A DNA stretch of 64,000 nt from positions 9,414,315 to 9,478,314 of the forward strand of contig NC_089830.1 in the NCBI RefSeq assembly GCF_035046505.1. Reading direction: 5' to 3'. The notes below the pieces were generated by a model. That model saw only the letters and a list, made by a program, of their open reading frames with translations. It ran no database searches and was not told the DNA's origin. This document shows positions 32,781 to 45,534 of this stretch, one piece after another. The DNA comes from Tiliqua scincoides. Lineage: Eukaryota > Chordata > Lepidosauria > Squamata > Scincidae. The stretch's first letter is position 1. Every line of letters begins with the position of its first letter. A program made the position numbers and the translations under genes.

Positions 32781-33284
32781 AAGCAATGGACGTCTCATTG
32801 TTTTGCCTGCTCTGTTGCCCCCCTCTGGTTGTCAGACAGAAGAGGGGGTTGTGCTTGCCACGGGTGAAGAGTAGAAATTCCATATAGCTGTGATCAAACA
32901 TTACAGTGATTTGTACTTCTCCAGTGATTTTGCCCAAAGCGATTTAGTGTATAGGTATTACGTTTGTTTGACAACATTTTTGTCACTGAGACAATTTGTT
33001 TGTTCTTAATTATGTATATGCCTCAAAATTTGGAGCCTTTCCCCATTTCCAGTGGTTTTCTAGCCAGGTCAGCCAGCTTTAAAACATGTAAAAGAAAAAA
33101 GTCATCTTAACTGTCCAGCTGTGGATTCTGCCCACAGCCTGGATTATAATCACCTCCTACCATAACATAGGGCAAATTATTCTGGCACAACCACTTGGAT
33201 CTGGGTACCAGCTTCCATCAGTCCAAAGATGCTCAAAAGTCTTCTCTAGTTTGCCCACCACACCCCCACTTATGTTGCTGATGC

Positions 33285-33580
33285 GTAAGAAGAGTCCTGC
33301 TGCATCAGGCCAAGGGCCCATCTAGTCCAGCTTCCTGTATCACAATGGTCCATTAGATGCCTCAGGGAGCCCACAGGAAAACATGATACCTGTATCCTGT
33401 TGCCATTCTCTTGCATCTGGCATTCAGAAATAGCCGACCTATAATCTGGAGGTTGCATTGAGTCATCATGGCTTTGTAACCTGTGTTGGACTTTTCCTCA
33501 TATGTCCATTCTCCTTTTAAAGGCATCTAGGCCAGGTGTCATCATGACATCGTGTGGCAAGGAGTTCCATATATTTAATG
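33285..33580 (-). repeat. CR1 3' end
   Basis: Reversed CR1 tail: gcgtaagaagagtcctgctg, ctagtccagcttcctgtatc, gacttttcctcatatgtcc, caaggagttcca. Confidence 0.75.
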
Positions 33581-34233
33581 GGTTAATTTTTCCTTTCACC
33601 TGTTCTGACTCGCCTGCCAGTCTAATCGGCAAGTAAATAGAAGTTTCCTTGAAATTTTTAAAAAATTCTGTGCTGTGATGCCTGATGAAGAACTTTTAAC
33701 CACCACCACCACCACCACCCTGCTGTCCCAAGGAAAGAGCTTTCTGCTGTCAATCTGTAAGACCCACTCAGCTGCAATTGAGGTTTCCAGGTGGAGGAAG
33801 CATGGGCCACTCATTAGCAGGAGAGCCCCCTTCAAAAGCCAGTTGAGATTTTGTTGTGCTTACAAAGAAAAGCTGCACAGAGCTTCCCCCTCTGCTTGCT
33901 GTTACCACTGAATGGCTTTGAATTGCTGAATCTTGGAGAGAAATGACGCAGATGTGGTCAGCAAAGTCAGCTCCAATCTGCTGCTGATGGAACAGGGAAC
34001 AAGGGTGTGAGCAACAATGGGACTGGCTTCTTTTGAAGACTGCTTTGTCTCGCATGGGGGGGGGGCATTGGAGAAGAAACAGGTGGGCTGCAGAAGTGGC
34101 AGCCATGTATTGAGTTGCACACAACTTGTATTGAGTTGCTGCATTCCAACATTGTGTGGTATGTTTCATTGCTGGGCAAGCAGCACCCAAAGATATAGAG
34201 CTGGGAGCATGATGTTAAATGTATGCTCTAACA

Positions 34234-34491
34234 CAGGGATGTCAAACTTGTTTTGTACTGCAGGCATCCATGACACCTGCTGAAGGCCAGGAGTGATGGC
34301 TATGCAGGAAGCGACATCATTAAGCAGGTGATAAACAGAAATAAGCACTTCGTTCTCACCTAGGAACAAACCAGCTGCAAGTGACAGAAAAGAAAATATG
34401 CAAACCTTGATCATAATTTCAAGATAGAGGAGAGCACAATTATCACGGGCTGGATAAGGAGCTTCCATAGGCCTCATGTTTTATACCCCTG
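34234..34491 (+). mobile_element. hAT element, family D
   Basis: Ends CAGGGATGTCAAAC and a degraded GTTTTATACCCCTG, flanked by ctctaaca and ctctatta (6 of 8 matching). The same family occurs at 58759-59070 and, with a CR1 inside, near 46320-46790. Confidence 0.7.
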
Positions 34492-34599
34492 CTCTATTAA
34501 ATGTATTCGTCTTGGAGGCATAGTAGGCTTTTGTTGTTTCTTATCACACAGATACTTCTAGCACAGGGTTTCTGGGTAGCTCAGGTATTGCCTCTAGAC

Positions 34600-36091
34600 C
34601 AGTGATTCTCAAACTGTGGGTCAGGACCCACTTGGTGGGTTGCGATCTGATTTCTGGTGGGTCGTGAGAAGCTGGTGGCAGCCATATTGGAAGATGGCAA
34701 AAGACCTTTTGGTGCCATTTTGGAAGCGGGCAAAGCCTGGGCATTGCCATTTTAAGCTTCCCGGCATTGAGACGTAACTAAGAGCAGCTTGCACATGTGC
34801 AAAGAAAGCAGCGTGTTGCTTTTCCCCAGAGAGCGTGCTGCTGCCTTCCAGCTGGACCTCCCACTGCACTTGGAGGCTTCCCTCAGGGGGGCCAATTGTG
34901 GAGTGCAGGCTTGGATTGCCGGCAAAGAAGGACTGGGAGAGACATGGACGAGCCAGCCAGGCTTCTCCCCACCAACCTTTGTCAGCTTGGCTGCCTTGGT
35001 GGGATGGGCTGCCTTGGGGTTGCAAGACAGAGCAGCTCCCCCCTTGCAACTGGACTGGGCTGGAGAGTGTAGGCGGCGACCTGAACACAGGGCTTGGGTG
35101 AGTAGAGGCAGACCCACATGATCTCCCCTTTTGTGAGCCTGCCTTGAAAGCAGCATCGCCGCCGCCACCACCCCACTGCCGTTCTTGTCCCCTGCATCCC
35201 AGCCTCTCTCCCTCTCTGAAATCGCCTAGAAGCCACGATCCTTTCCTGCCCTGGCTAGCACGTCCTTGCTTTATATCTTTGCTGGGGTGAAGGGGGATCC
35301 CTGGTTGCCTGGCTGCCAAGAGAGCAGCGGGGGGGAAGGGGAAGGGAGGGCAAGCCTGGCATGTGGGGGGGGAGCACCCAGGAAGAGTGCTGCTCCCCCA
35401 GCCGCTTCTCAGATGTGCACCCTTCCCCTCTTCTTACTTCTCTCTTAGGCTGCAATTCTGTCTACTCTTACCTGGGAGTAAGCCCCATTGCCAATAATGG
35501 GAGTCAATTCTGAGTAGACATGCTTAGGCTTGGGGGAGATGAGGGGAAGCGCCCCTGCTTATCTTCCTTCTGAGGGGGATGCTACTGTTTTTATTTCCTT
35601 TATTTACCAAAGCTCAAGCTACTTCTTGTATTGAGGTGCATGAGGAGGGTGCACTTGTTTCTGGCTAGTGCTGAGCACAGTATCAATAGCCACATCAATG
35701 TTTGTTAGTTTCAAGCACAATACAAGAAATAGCTTGAGATTTTGTAAATAAAGACAGAAATAAAAAGTCGTAAATAAATACACAAATATTTTGTTCCAGA
35801 TGTTTTGTTTTTTGCTTGACAGCAATGGTAGTGAGGGCAGGGAGAACTGGAAGAAGCTTCTGGGCTGGAATACTGTCTCTTGTCATTTGCAGTTTGAGTT
35901 TCTAGGCAAGAACTTCCTGCTTGATGACATCACTTCCGGCTCTGACATCACAGTGATGTCACTTCCTGTTTGATGTCATTTCTGGCTATGACATCACTTC
36001 TAGGTTGCTGACATCACTTTTGGTGGGTCCCAGACAGATTGTCATTCTCAGAAGCGGGTGGGTCCCGGGCTAAAAAGGGTGAGAACCACTG
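34600..36091. mobile_element. hAT element, family B, 1.5 kb, perfect 8-bp duplication
   Basis: Ends CAGTGATTCTCAAACTGTGG and GGTGAGAACCACTG, flanked by ctctagac at 34592-34599 and 36092-36099. The interior (about 34750-35440) is GC-rich and carries a 90-bp MITE copy at 35449-35533. A minus-strand open frame (35319-34621) spans part of it, but its protein resembles no transposase. Confidence 0.88.
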
Positions 36092-36132
36092 CTCTAGACC
36101 AGTGATTGTGAAAGTTTCTAGAGGCGCTAGAG

Positions 36133-36659
36133 CAGTGGTTCTCAAACTTTTTGGCACTGAGACCCACTTTTTAGAATCTGTCAGCACCCACCAGAAGTGA
36201 TGTCATTAATCTGGAAGTGATGTCATAGCTGGAAGTGACATCACCAAGCAGAAAAATTTAACACCCTTTGTATGACAAAATCAAATTAATTAATTAAGCA
36301 AGTAAATAGATTAAAAGTTTAGAATTATAAGTTTAAAAATGTATTTAAAATGAAGTACCCTCCTAACCCTTCCAAGCAGATGCTGATCTGTTTCAAAAAA
36401 ATTCCCCAAACATCCCGAAGGCTGCAATCCTATCCACACTTACCTGGCTTGTTAAAAGCATATACACTGTATATGTTAAAAGCATCATTGTTAAATGCAT
36501 ATACATAGTAGCCTGTTAAAAGTACAGATCTGTAATGTTTCCCCAAATGCAGTCGCATATCATGGTAGCATCAAGTCCAATTGATTAAAAATAAAATGCA
36601 CATTGAAATGAATGGGGACCCATCTGAAATTGACTATCAACGCAGTCTGAGAAACACTA
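36133..36659. mobile_element. hAT element, family B, adjacent copy
   Basis: Starts CAGTGGTTCTCAAACTTTTT, shares the family's gacatcaccaag and cccatctgaaattgacta blocks, and ends at degraded gagaaacacta. Flanks cgctagag/ccttagag match 6 of 8. It begins about 40 bp after the preceding element. Confidence 0.75.
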
Positions 36660-36909
36660 CCTTAGAGGCTACTACCTGATTTATAAATGCCAAGGGGTGT
36701 GGCTATATTGGTGATTGGGCATCAGTGCTTCCTGCCCCCATTAGCAGCTTGTTTAACCCTTGTTGCACATAGCTTGCTCTAGACTGTACATTGATCTTGT
36801 ATATACAGTCAGATCCTGCCATAACCTGCCTCAAATAACTCAAATTCAGATAAATTGCAATTGACAATTTCTACTGCCCACTACGTGATGTTTCATGCAA
36901 GAAATATCT

Positions 36910-37140
36910 AGGCCCATTGTTAACTAGGAGGACTCAATCATGCTTCAGTCTCTCCTTTCCACACCTGACTCTGAGACACTTGATAAGGTTGCTTCCTTTT
37001 TATCTGGGGTAATTGCCAGGCAGAGCTCTGGGCAGTGTGTGAGGGAAAGACCGATGTCTATGTTGTGTTGTCTTTTATATTTTTGTTTTGTTTTGTTCTT
37101 TCTCTGTATTTTATGCCAATAAAGGTCTTACTGAACTGAA
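36910..37140 (+). repeat. LINE 3' end of the same kind as 42489-45534
   Basis: Reads SETLDKVASFLSGVIARQ, then a T-rich 3' UTR ending gccaataaaggtcttactgaactgaa. The layout resembles the 3' end of the minus-strand LINE at 42489. Confidence 0.5.
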
Positions 37141-38467
37141 TTGACAATTGGCTCCCATCCTCCCTCACACACCAGTTCCCAACATAGTATTTAATACAGT
37201 TTTAGCATAACAAGTCAAATCTTAATACAGTACAGTATTTAATATGGTACTATGGATGAATTGATTTGCAAGTGGAATGTATTTGCTACCCAAGAAAATC
37301 TAATTTCTCAGGATCATTTAAAGAGTTGAAAACAGCAAACATAGCTGGCCAGAGATCTCAGTGTTAGTGGGTTATGATGGAGTTTACTGTATTATAATGC
37401 TGCCCAATTTTGTGCGTTTAAAAAAAGTTAGAATGATGCAAACTTTGATGGGCTTTAGCAAGGTGCACTGAGATCTGTGCTGGATTGCAGCCTCAGGAGA
37501 GGCATTCTGCATACGGGAAGATGATTTGATCATGCCACTGTCATGTTTTGGACTTCTATGAAACATGCCGCTTTTGTGCTGGAGGGGAGAAGCTGTTTTC
37601 CATGCTTTGCTCTCCCAGATAAATTCCCCACAAGCGCCCCCTCCCAAAACCTAATGTAATGAAGAAAGTTAGAAGCTCAGGCTTCTCTTTGCAGTGCTAG
37701 TTTTCTACATTCAGTGAACTTACTCTTTGGGGAAGTCTGAAAGGATACATGTTCTTTCTACCATGTCAGGACTCTGCAGCACATGCTTTCTGCCTCATTC
37801 TGCAGCATGTGTAGGCCACCTAAAACGATGTAGAAAGTAGGGAGCAAACTGAGGAGGTGAAGTATAACTCCAGCAGCGTTGGCCCATCCATAAGACCAAT
37901 TGAGGCAGGTAGCAGATTGTTAGGGGGGGGCACTCCTCCATTTTCCTACTTACCTCAATTGCTGCTGCTGCTCCCCCAGTTTGGAAAAAGAAAGGGGGTG
38001 GAATGGGAGAGGAAATGCAGAGGAGAGTGGTGGGCTAGAGTGGAGAGAAGCAAACACTGGTGCATCACTAAGTAAAGGGGCTGGCATTTGACACAGGTGC
38101 CAGGGTTTGGAGCTGACCCTGACTAGTCTGCCAGCATGGTAGGTGTTCATATTTCTGACCCCCCCCCCCCCCCCCCGTGAAAAACAATTCACTTCCATAG
38201 TGGTCTGATATTGAACCTTTCTTTTTCTGTGCAGCAAATTTTGACCCTGAGTAAATTTTCACTTGCAACTGCAATGGGAAACCACAAGTTCAGCCACAGG
38301 GCATTCCCTATTTGCATGACATTCAGAGGTGTATAAAGAGGAGGAGATTGTCACTCACATGCTCTCTGTCACACTTTCTAGTAACTGGCTGAAGCAGCCA
38401 AGCTTCTGGTCCCTGCTGTTTTGTTTTTTTATTGTATTGACTGCTTTCGATGTTAAGGACACCCAGC
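37141..38467. other. Intergenic, no gene seen
   Basis: No exon. A 19-bp poly-C run lies at about 38159-38177; otherwise the sequence is not recognised. Confidence 0.5.
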
Positions 38468-39148
38468 CAGTGGTGTTGCTAGGTGGTGCAGGCCACACTG
38501 GGTGATGTGCACAGAGGGGTGACATAACTACTGGCCAAAATTTTAAAAATCTTGGTACTTGTGAATAATACCATCGTGTTATATATCAGTGTTTCTCAAA
38601 CTGTGGGTCGGGACCCACTAGCTGAGTCGCAAGTCCATTTCAAGTGGGTCCCCGTTCATTTCAATATTTTATTTTTAATATGACTTGTTGCTACCATGGT
38701 ATGTGACTGCATCTGGGGAAATGTTACAGATCTGTACTTTTAACAGGCTACTATATATATACTTTTAACAATGATAGTAAATGGGACCTACTCCTGGGTA
38801 AGTGTGAGTAGGATTACAGACTAAGATTGTTAAAAAAATTTCTGATTGATGATGTCACTTCTGGTCATGACATCACTTCCAGTGTGTCCTGACAGATTTT
38901 CATTTCTAAAAAGTGGGTCCCGGTGCTAAAAGTCTGAGAACCACTGTTATATATCACTTGATGCAGAATTTCATGCAGAATGCAATGAATCAACTTGTGT
39001 TGAAACATTTCCATTCTTTATAGCCAAAAAACCCGCAGGGATGGGGCGATGGTACATTACCATGCCCACTGCCCAAGGAGGAGGTCCATCATGGGTGTGA
39101 CACACTGGCCTCCCGCACCGGGTGAAACGAAACCTAGTGACCTCACTG
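38468..39148 (+). mobile_element. hAT family A copy split by hAT family B
   Basis: Ends CAGTGGTGTTGCTAGG and CCTAGTGACCTCACTG. Family-A sequence runs to 38586 and resumes at 38955 with no loss except one duplicated target copy. The outer target duplication is too degraded to read. Confidence 0.8.
38587..38946 (+). mobile_element. hAT family B inserted in hAT family A
   Basis: Ends CAGTGTTTCTCAAACTGTGG and GTCTGAGAACCACTG, flanked by ttatatat at 38579-38586 and 38947-38954. It is 360 bp and non-coding. Confidence 0.92.
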
Positions 39149-40580
39149 CATCAGCTCACGGAGATGTCACACTGGCAGGGCATTTTTGCTGAGCAGAGAA
39201 GTTTCCTTAATTAAAAACGGTGTTGTGAGGTGGCTGGTAGCATTCCCTCTTGAGACCCTGCAGTTTCTTTTATTAAATTCCTTTGAACCTCTGTCTGATT
39301 TCATAAGCAGCCTCTCGATCCCCTGTGGGAGACTCAAATATTTGCTAATGCTGCTTCCACCTCTACTGTCACAGCCTCCATGGATTATAAAGTCTGTGTT
39401 CATGCAGACTTTAGGGTTGCCAGGCTCCACTTGTGTCCTGCATAAACATGCATAGAATGGCATAGTTATTGCTAGTTTTTTTAATCTAGGCTGGAAAAAA
39501 TTTGGACAGGGCAGTCTTGAGTTCAAATTGTAGATCAGCCTCTGCCAAAGACCGGGGACAACTCATTTGTCTCACCTCCTCTCTGTGAAATGGGAATAAT
39601 ACTGACCTACAGTACCTCACATTTTTCATTTAGCATTTTTATTTGTGTTTCCTTTTAAGTAGGAAAGAATGCAATAAAAGAATTCAATTTAACAGAAATG
39701 CAGAAAACAAAAATACATTCAGGCAGCACAAGGAAAACAAAGAGCTAGAGTAAATTGGATCATGCAAAACCTTAATGACAAAAACCGTAGCCTGAATAGT
39801 GGAAAAAAAAAAAAAACTTGCGAAGTCCATCAAATATTTAGGGCAAACCTATTTGGTATCAAAATTATCTTTCCATTAATATAATGAATGGAGACTAATG
39901 TGTCAAAAAACATTTGACGCATCTGATAGAGTGGACTGTAGTCTGCACAAACTGAGCTGAAATAAAACGCGAAGAACTTTCTTGTTTTTGCTAGAAGAGA
40001 TCAACAGAGCAATCCCTCTGGACATCAGGCTTAATAGTACTGGATAAGCAGATAAGGTAGATGTTGTTTTTCAGGATGGGCGGGGGGGGGTGAATTATGT
40101 GTTTTGATCTCTCTTTTGAAGCAGTGGGGCATTTATTTATTTATTTATATGCATGCCACCTTTCCTATGTTCAAGGCAGTGTGCAATTAAAAATATGAAA
40201 ATCCAACCATAAAAACCTATAAATAAAAGAATATTAAGAAAAATAAAAGCATATACATTTTTTAAAATCTGCAATAAATGTTGCAGATAAAAAATATAAA
40301 AACAGCAACAGCGTAAAGATGATGGCATAAAAGCAGCAACCAAGCATACAAAGGGTCTCTGCATTAGAAATGCCTCTGCTTTAAATATATAAATGAAATA
40401 TAGTTAAAAAGAAAATCTTGGGAAATGGTTTGTCCCCTTAAAGGCAAATCCATTTTTGTAGCAGAAGCTGTCATCTAAATATGTCACCTAGCACGTCCAA
40501 GGACAAAATGAATAACTGCTGGGCTAAACATGTTTAAAGTTTGTTCACAGATAAAACATACAAAGATCAATAAAACTAGT
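39149..40580. other. Intergenic, no gene seen
   Basis: AT-rich. A LINE/SINE-tail-like piece (tttatttatatgcatgccac) lies near 40137-40200. No exon is recognised. Confidence 0.45.
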
Positions 40581-40582
40581 AT

Positions 40583-40880
40583 AGGTTGATCATCCCTTAT
40601 CCAGACTGCATGGGACAGGAAGGTGCCTGGATGTTGGAATAATGGCATAAATATACTAAGAAATGCTTCCTCTTGGTCTTTGCCACCCATACGGGTGTCT
40701 GCTGGCCTCTTGCATTTTTCAACCATATCTGTACACACCATGGAGCAGGGAACAGAATTTACTGCCTGTGCCTGTACTGTATGAAGGAACGAGCACAAGA
40801 CCTTCTGATGCTCACATTAAAGAAAACAAGAAAAAATATCCAGATTTTGGAATAGTCCCAGATAAGGGGTAATCTATCTG
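40583..40880. mobile_element. Tigger-like (pogo) non-autonomous element
   Basis: The left end ggttgatcatcccttatcca and right end ccagataaggggtaat resemble the Tigger ends known from mammals (ggttgagtatcccttatcc). A ta dinucleotide flanks the left end. Confidence 0.5.
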
Positions 40881-41202
40881 TTTTAATTTAATCTGATACC
40901 AATTGCAGTGGTATAGAAATATAAATTAAATAAATGCAATAGAAGAGGCAATGGAGACCCAGAGGGAAAATCGCTAACACTTTCTAACACAATTGCTATC
41001 AATACTAGGACCCCAGTATTGATAGTAAATTTATTGCTGTCTTCTCTAGATCCATCTCATTCTGTCTTCAGAATTTCATGGGAGCTGAAGAATTAGAAAG
41101 TGTCTGTTTAAAATATTTATATCCTGCTCTTCCATCCTGAAAGAGAGCATCAGTTCAAAGAAATTAATCATAGGACTGGGCTGTGCCTGTGATCCTAAAC
41201 TT

Positions 41203-41370
41203 AGAGCCCAATCCTATGCACTCAGAAGCAAGCCCCACGATAATCAGTGGGACTTACTCCCAGGTAAGTGTGGATAGGACTGCAGCTACAGTCACATAGG
41301 ACACACAGTCCTGAACTCAGTGGGCCTTACATGCAAGTAAATGAGCATCCCATTGGGCTGCAGATGTTTA
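41203..41370. repeat. Two partial 90-bp MITE units
   Basis: agagcccaatcctatgcact...gtggataggactgcagc, followed directly by a second degraded half unit (acagtcctgaactcagtggg). Confidence 0.65.
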
Positions 41371-42488
41371 GGACAGCCTCTTCTTTCTTCCCCCTGTATC
41401 AGATCAGATTCCTTGTTGCTTCCAAAAAAAAATAATAAAGAACAGAAAAGATAGCTCTGTCATTACCAAACACAGAATTAACATTCCTGATGTTAAGGAG
41501 AATTCTTTGTTTGGAGGAGAAAAGAAACAACCCACCCAGCAGGAAAGCCTGTGAAAGTGAGGGATGGTTCCACTGGGGAAGGCCTGTCCCTGCAGGGGTG
41601 AACTGCCAGGCATGCTTTGAAGTGGGGTCATTTTGTCACAGCTGGAGAGCAGGGGGGTTGCCTTTTTCATCCTGTTAGCAGGCTCCGCATCAAAGAGAAT
41701 GATATCAAGTTGCACTTAAGCCAGGACACATTTGGAGCTTTTGAAAGGACAGCGGCAGGGGCCGGGCTGCCCACCAGCTTGCAGCCTGATGTGCAATGAT
41801 ATGATCTGCTTTCTCCACTCTTTACACAGCAGTCTAGAGAGACATGTGCACACATGCACGCTCATGTGTCTGTGTCTGTCTGTGCACATGTATCTCAGAA
41901 ATTGTAGGGGCGAGGGGGGACTTGAAGACCCCCCTGACCTCTTCCAATTTTAGCCAAATTATGCTCCCCTTGTAGACTTCTAAAAACAGTAGCTAAGGGG
42001 GCCAGCACAAAAACCAAAGGGACTGGGCCCCACAGTGACATAGCTAGGGGATTACAGGCCACACCGGATGATGCACTCGCGGGGAGGGGGTGGAATGGGA
42101 CAAAACTACTGACCAAAACTGTGAAAATCTTCGTATATTTGAATAATACCATCATGTTATATATTATTCAATATGTAATTTAATGCAGAATGCAGTGAAA
42201 CAAACTATGTTGAAATATCTGTATCCTATCAAAAATTATGGCCAAATAACTAGAAAAGGAAAACACAACTGCCTTGTGTCACAAAAAGTAAATTTTCTTA
42301 TCTTGAAACTGACCAATGAGACTGATTGTTCTGACAGCCAATATGGTATCCTTGTGACACAGCAGGGAACCAATAAGGTGTTAGTATGAGTCAGCTCTCA
42401 TTTCCATGGATCAGAGTTCATACTAGAACTTATTCAGTGGTGTGAGTGTCATCAAGTTGGTCATGGGTTTTTTGTTGGTTGCTGATAT

Positions 42489-45400
42489 CAGTCAACAGTC
42501 AACAAAACCTTTATTAGGCATAAACATTTGATAGGTGAAGATTCTGTACAGAAACCATAGAGAGAAGATAAAGCTAAGCAGTACACAAATATATGTATAT
42601 GTGCGCGCCTACGTATACACACAGATACGAACGTACATTACATTTTACATACAAACAGGAATTATTTAAAAGACAGAAAACAATCAGTTACTCTGCAGAT
42701 ATTGCCAAGATGTAATATACTCAGTGATTGCTTGGTACAGAAAGCTTGGCTTGATTCAGATTACTCAAATTTAGGAACTGTGCGACTGAGAGGGTTGTAT
42801 GCTCTACATCACCTGCTAGAAGGAACTGAATTATAGCTTTCTCAAAATGCCCTGTTTTAGCATGGAGCAAGGGAGAGAGAAATTGCTCTCTTAGCGCTTG
42901 ATATCTGGGACAGTGCAACATAATGTGTGTGGATGATTCTACTTCACCTAAATTGCAGCTACATAAACGATCTTCCCAGGAGGCGTTTCAAAATCTGCCA
43001 TGTAAGTCTTTAGAGGGGGTCACATAACAAGGTAAAGGCCCTTCTCTCCAGGGGGTGCATTAGGAGGGACAGATATTTTGGTTGTTGACCACTTGTAATT
43101 TTAAGTTGAAAGTTCAGAGGGCAACATTTTTTCTGTGCTGCGCCTAGAATCTCTTGCCTTTCTATGTCATATAGTCTGGTTTTCACAAGTCTGGTGATAA
43201 CTTCAGGAGAGGGAGCTCCTTGTAGATCGACCTCAAGGCCCATCTGTTGAGTTTTTTTTATAAAATAGTACTAGGCAAGGGGTTAACGTTGAATCAGTCA
43301 ACAGCCCCTTTAGCAGCAAGTCGTGATCAGCCCTGAAAAAGACTTTGGCCCAGTATTTTAAAAAACTGGACCATGCATGTAACTCCAGTCTGTGTTGGCC
43401 TGATTCCAGGCAAAGTGCTGCATAGGGAACGCAATGTGGTAAGCCGAGAATTTTGTAAAGAAATTTAGATTTAATCCTTTCAATTGTATTATTTAATGCC
43501 GGCATCCATACTGGGATGCCATATAAAATTTGTGGTATGACTTTAGCATTGAAAGTTTGTAAAGCAGCTGGTACAAACCGGTTGCCCCAGGAGAAGAAAA
43601 AGCGAGTTATGGCTTGAACCACTGGTTTGGATGAATTAATTTCAATTGATCGATGAGAGGACCAGGAATGCTTGTAATGAAATAGAAGACCAAGGTACTG
43701 GAATTCCTTGACCTGCTGTATTAATTTTCCACTGAAAAGCCAAGATTGTGGTTTCCATGAGTTCCCAAAAAGCACAATTTTAGACTTTTCATAGTGTAAC
43801 TGCAAAGAGTTTATTGTAAAATATTCAATGCAGGCTTTGACTAGTCTCCGTAAGCCTATTTTTGTACGTGAGATCAGAACCATGTCATCAGCATACAAAA
43901 GTAAAGGGACGTCCACCGATCCTAGTTTGGGACAATGCAAGTCAAGCTTTGTTAAGAAGGGGGCCAAATCATTGATGAAAAAGATGAACAAAATGGGTGC
44001 CAGCACACAACCCTGCTTGACCCCCTTGTGATCAGGATTGGAGCTAAAAGGTCACCTTGTGGGGATAATTTCACTTGACAGGAAGTGTTTAGGTGGAGGA
44101 CACGAATTAATTCTAATAATCTTTTGCCAAGTCCCAGCTTCTCAAGTTTTTCCCAAGTCTGTCCCTATCAATAGAGTCAAAGGCAGACTTTAAATCCAGG
44201 AATGCCACATAGAGTCGATATTTCTTTTGAGTCACCTGTTTGAAAAGTAAGTGGGACAATATCACACAGTGGTCGACTGTGGACTTGTTTGGTCTGAAAC
44301 CTGCTTGCTCTGGACCTATGATGTTATAATCAGATATCCAGGAAGAAAGTGTTTTCAATAAGTGGGATGCGTACGTTTTCCCTGCGACATCCAAAAGGCT
44401 TATTGGCCTGTAGTTAGAGGGAAGGTTCTTATTTCCTTTTTTGAAAATAGGGATCAAGATTGATCTGGTCCAGGATTCTGGAATTACTCTAAATTTATTG
44501 ATTCTTGTGAATAGTTCCGCGATAATTGGTGCCCACCAGTCTGGCGCTGCTTTATAGATGGGGAATATATATAGGGAATTTATATAAATTCCCTTTATAT
44601 ATAGGGAATTGCATCTGGGCCAGCTGCTTTACCCTGTTTTAGCTGGTTAATAATTGAAATGATCTCATCCACTGAGACAGCAGGCCAGTCTGGGAGGTCT
44701 GGCTGGATTCATTAAAAAAAATTGATTTGAAGTGCGATTCCCACAGTTTGGCAGGGATTATGGTAGTACCAATTGATTCTTTATGAAAACAACCTGATAT
44801 AATTTGCCAAAAACTCTTAGCATTTTTTGATCTAACAGCATTGATTAGCAGTGACCATCTTGTTTCTGCAATACAATGGATCGAAACTCTGACAGCTTCC
44901 TTCAGGTGGGCAGTCAGCTCAAAATATTGGTGTAAAAGTGTTTTACAGTTAGTGTCTCTAAATTTTTTGTAAGTGCTGTGAACGGCAGTTTTCAGAGATA
45001 GGCAGATCTGATCAATCTTAGAGTGATCTCACCCACCTCAACTTGTAGTAAATATACATGCACAGGCACTAAAGTTTAATATGTTTTAGCATATTTGGCA
45101 TCAAGGACAGTCAGGCACACCTGCGCAGTTGAGCACACTCAACCAACCTTGAAAATATGTTGGGTCATTGAACTCTGTGCCTGTGAGCAGCAGAATGCTA
45201 GGAAGGAGAATCTTATCTAGGAATGTGTTTGCGGTTAAGCTAGAACTAGCTAGTAAGCAGCCGGTATGAAGCAAGGAAGCATCCTTGTGGAAATTTCCCA
45301 ACTATGTAATCTTATATCATGTGTTTTGAGACTTAATAAAAAGCTGGGTCAGGAGCTGGGAGACAGCACTTGGCTTCTCCCTTGATTTCATTCTTGCTCC

Positions 45401-45534
45401 TGCTTCCAGCACTTTCAACCTCTCTGAAACCTGTGTCTGTTGTCTAATTCTTGCCATGGCTTTTCTGCCACACCAACGCAGCATCTCAGGCTGCTCCTCA
45501 AGTAGCACCAATATGCTACATCAACTCTTCGGGA
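42489..45534 (-). mobile_element. Non-LTR retrotransposon (LINE), 5' truncated, with 12-bp target duplication
   Basis: Flanked by ggttgctgatat at 42477-42488 and 45535-45546. On the minus strand it reads reverse transcriptase blocks: IPIFKKGNKNLPSNYRPISL, FLDLKSAFDSIDRDRL, LAPILFIFFINDL, LLYADDMVLIS (YADD box) and FQYLGLLFHY. A C-terminal segment with HIMLHCPRY follows and a 3' UTR ends near 42489 (ctaataaaggttttgttgac). RT pieces fall in separate open frames (44457-44113, 44006-43233, 42921-42721), so it is broken. The clade looks jockey/Vingi/R4-like but I cannot place it firmly. Confidence 0.88.
45044..45520. mobile_element. Solo LTR of an endogenous retrovirus (fossil)
   Basis: A 477-bp LTR with TGTAG...CTACA ends, flanked by a 6-bp duplication tcaact (45038-45043, 45521-45526), inserted in the LINE. 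It contains an AATAAA signal. The 6-bp duplication favours a class II (ERVK-like) origin. No internal region remains. Confidence 0.8.

Noticed and set aside
32425-32937. Minus-strand open frame of 170 codons
   Set aside because: No family resemblance, and it lies in the presumed 3' flank of TMEM222 on the opposite strand.
34621-35319. Minus-strand open frame of 232 codons inside a hAT element
   Set aside because: No hAT transposase motifs, low-complexity composition, and it overlaps open frames on the other strand; explained by the GC-rich interior of the element.
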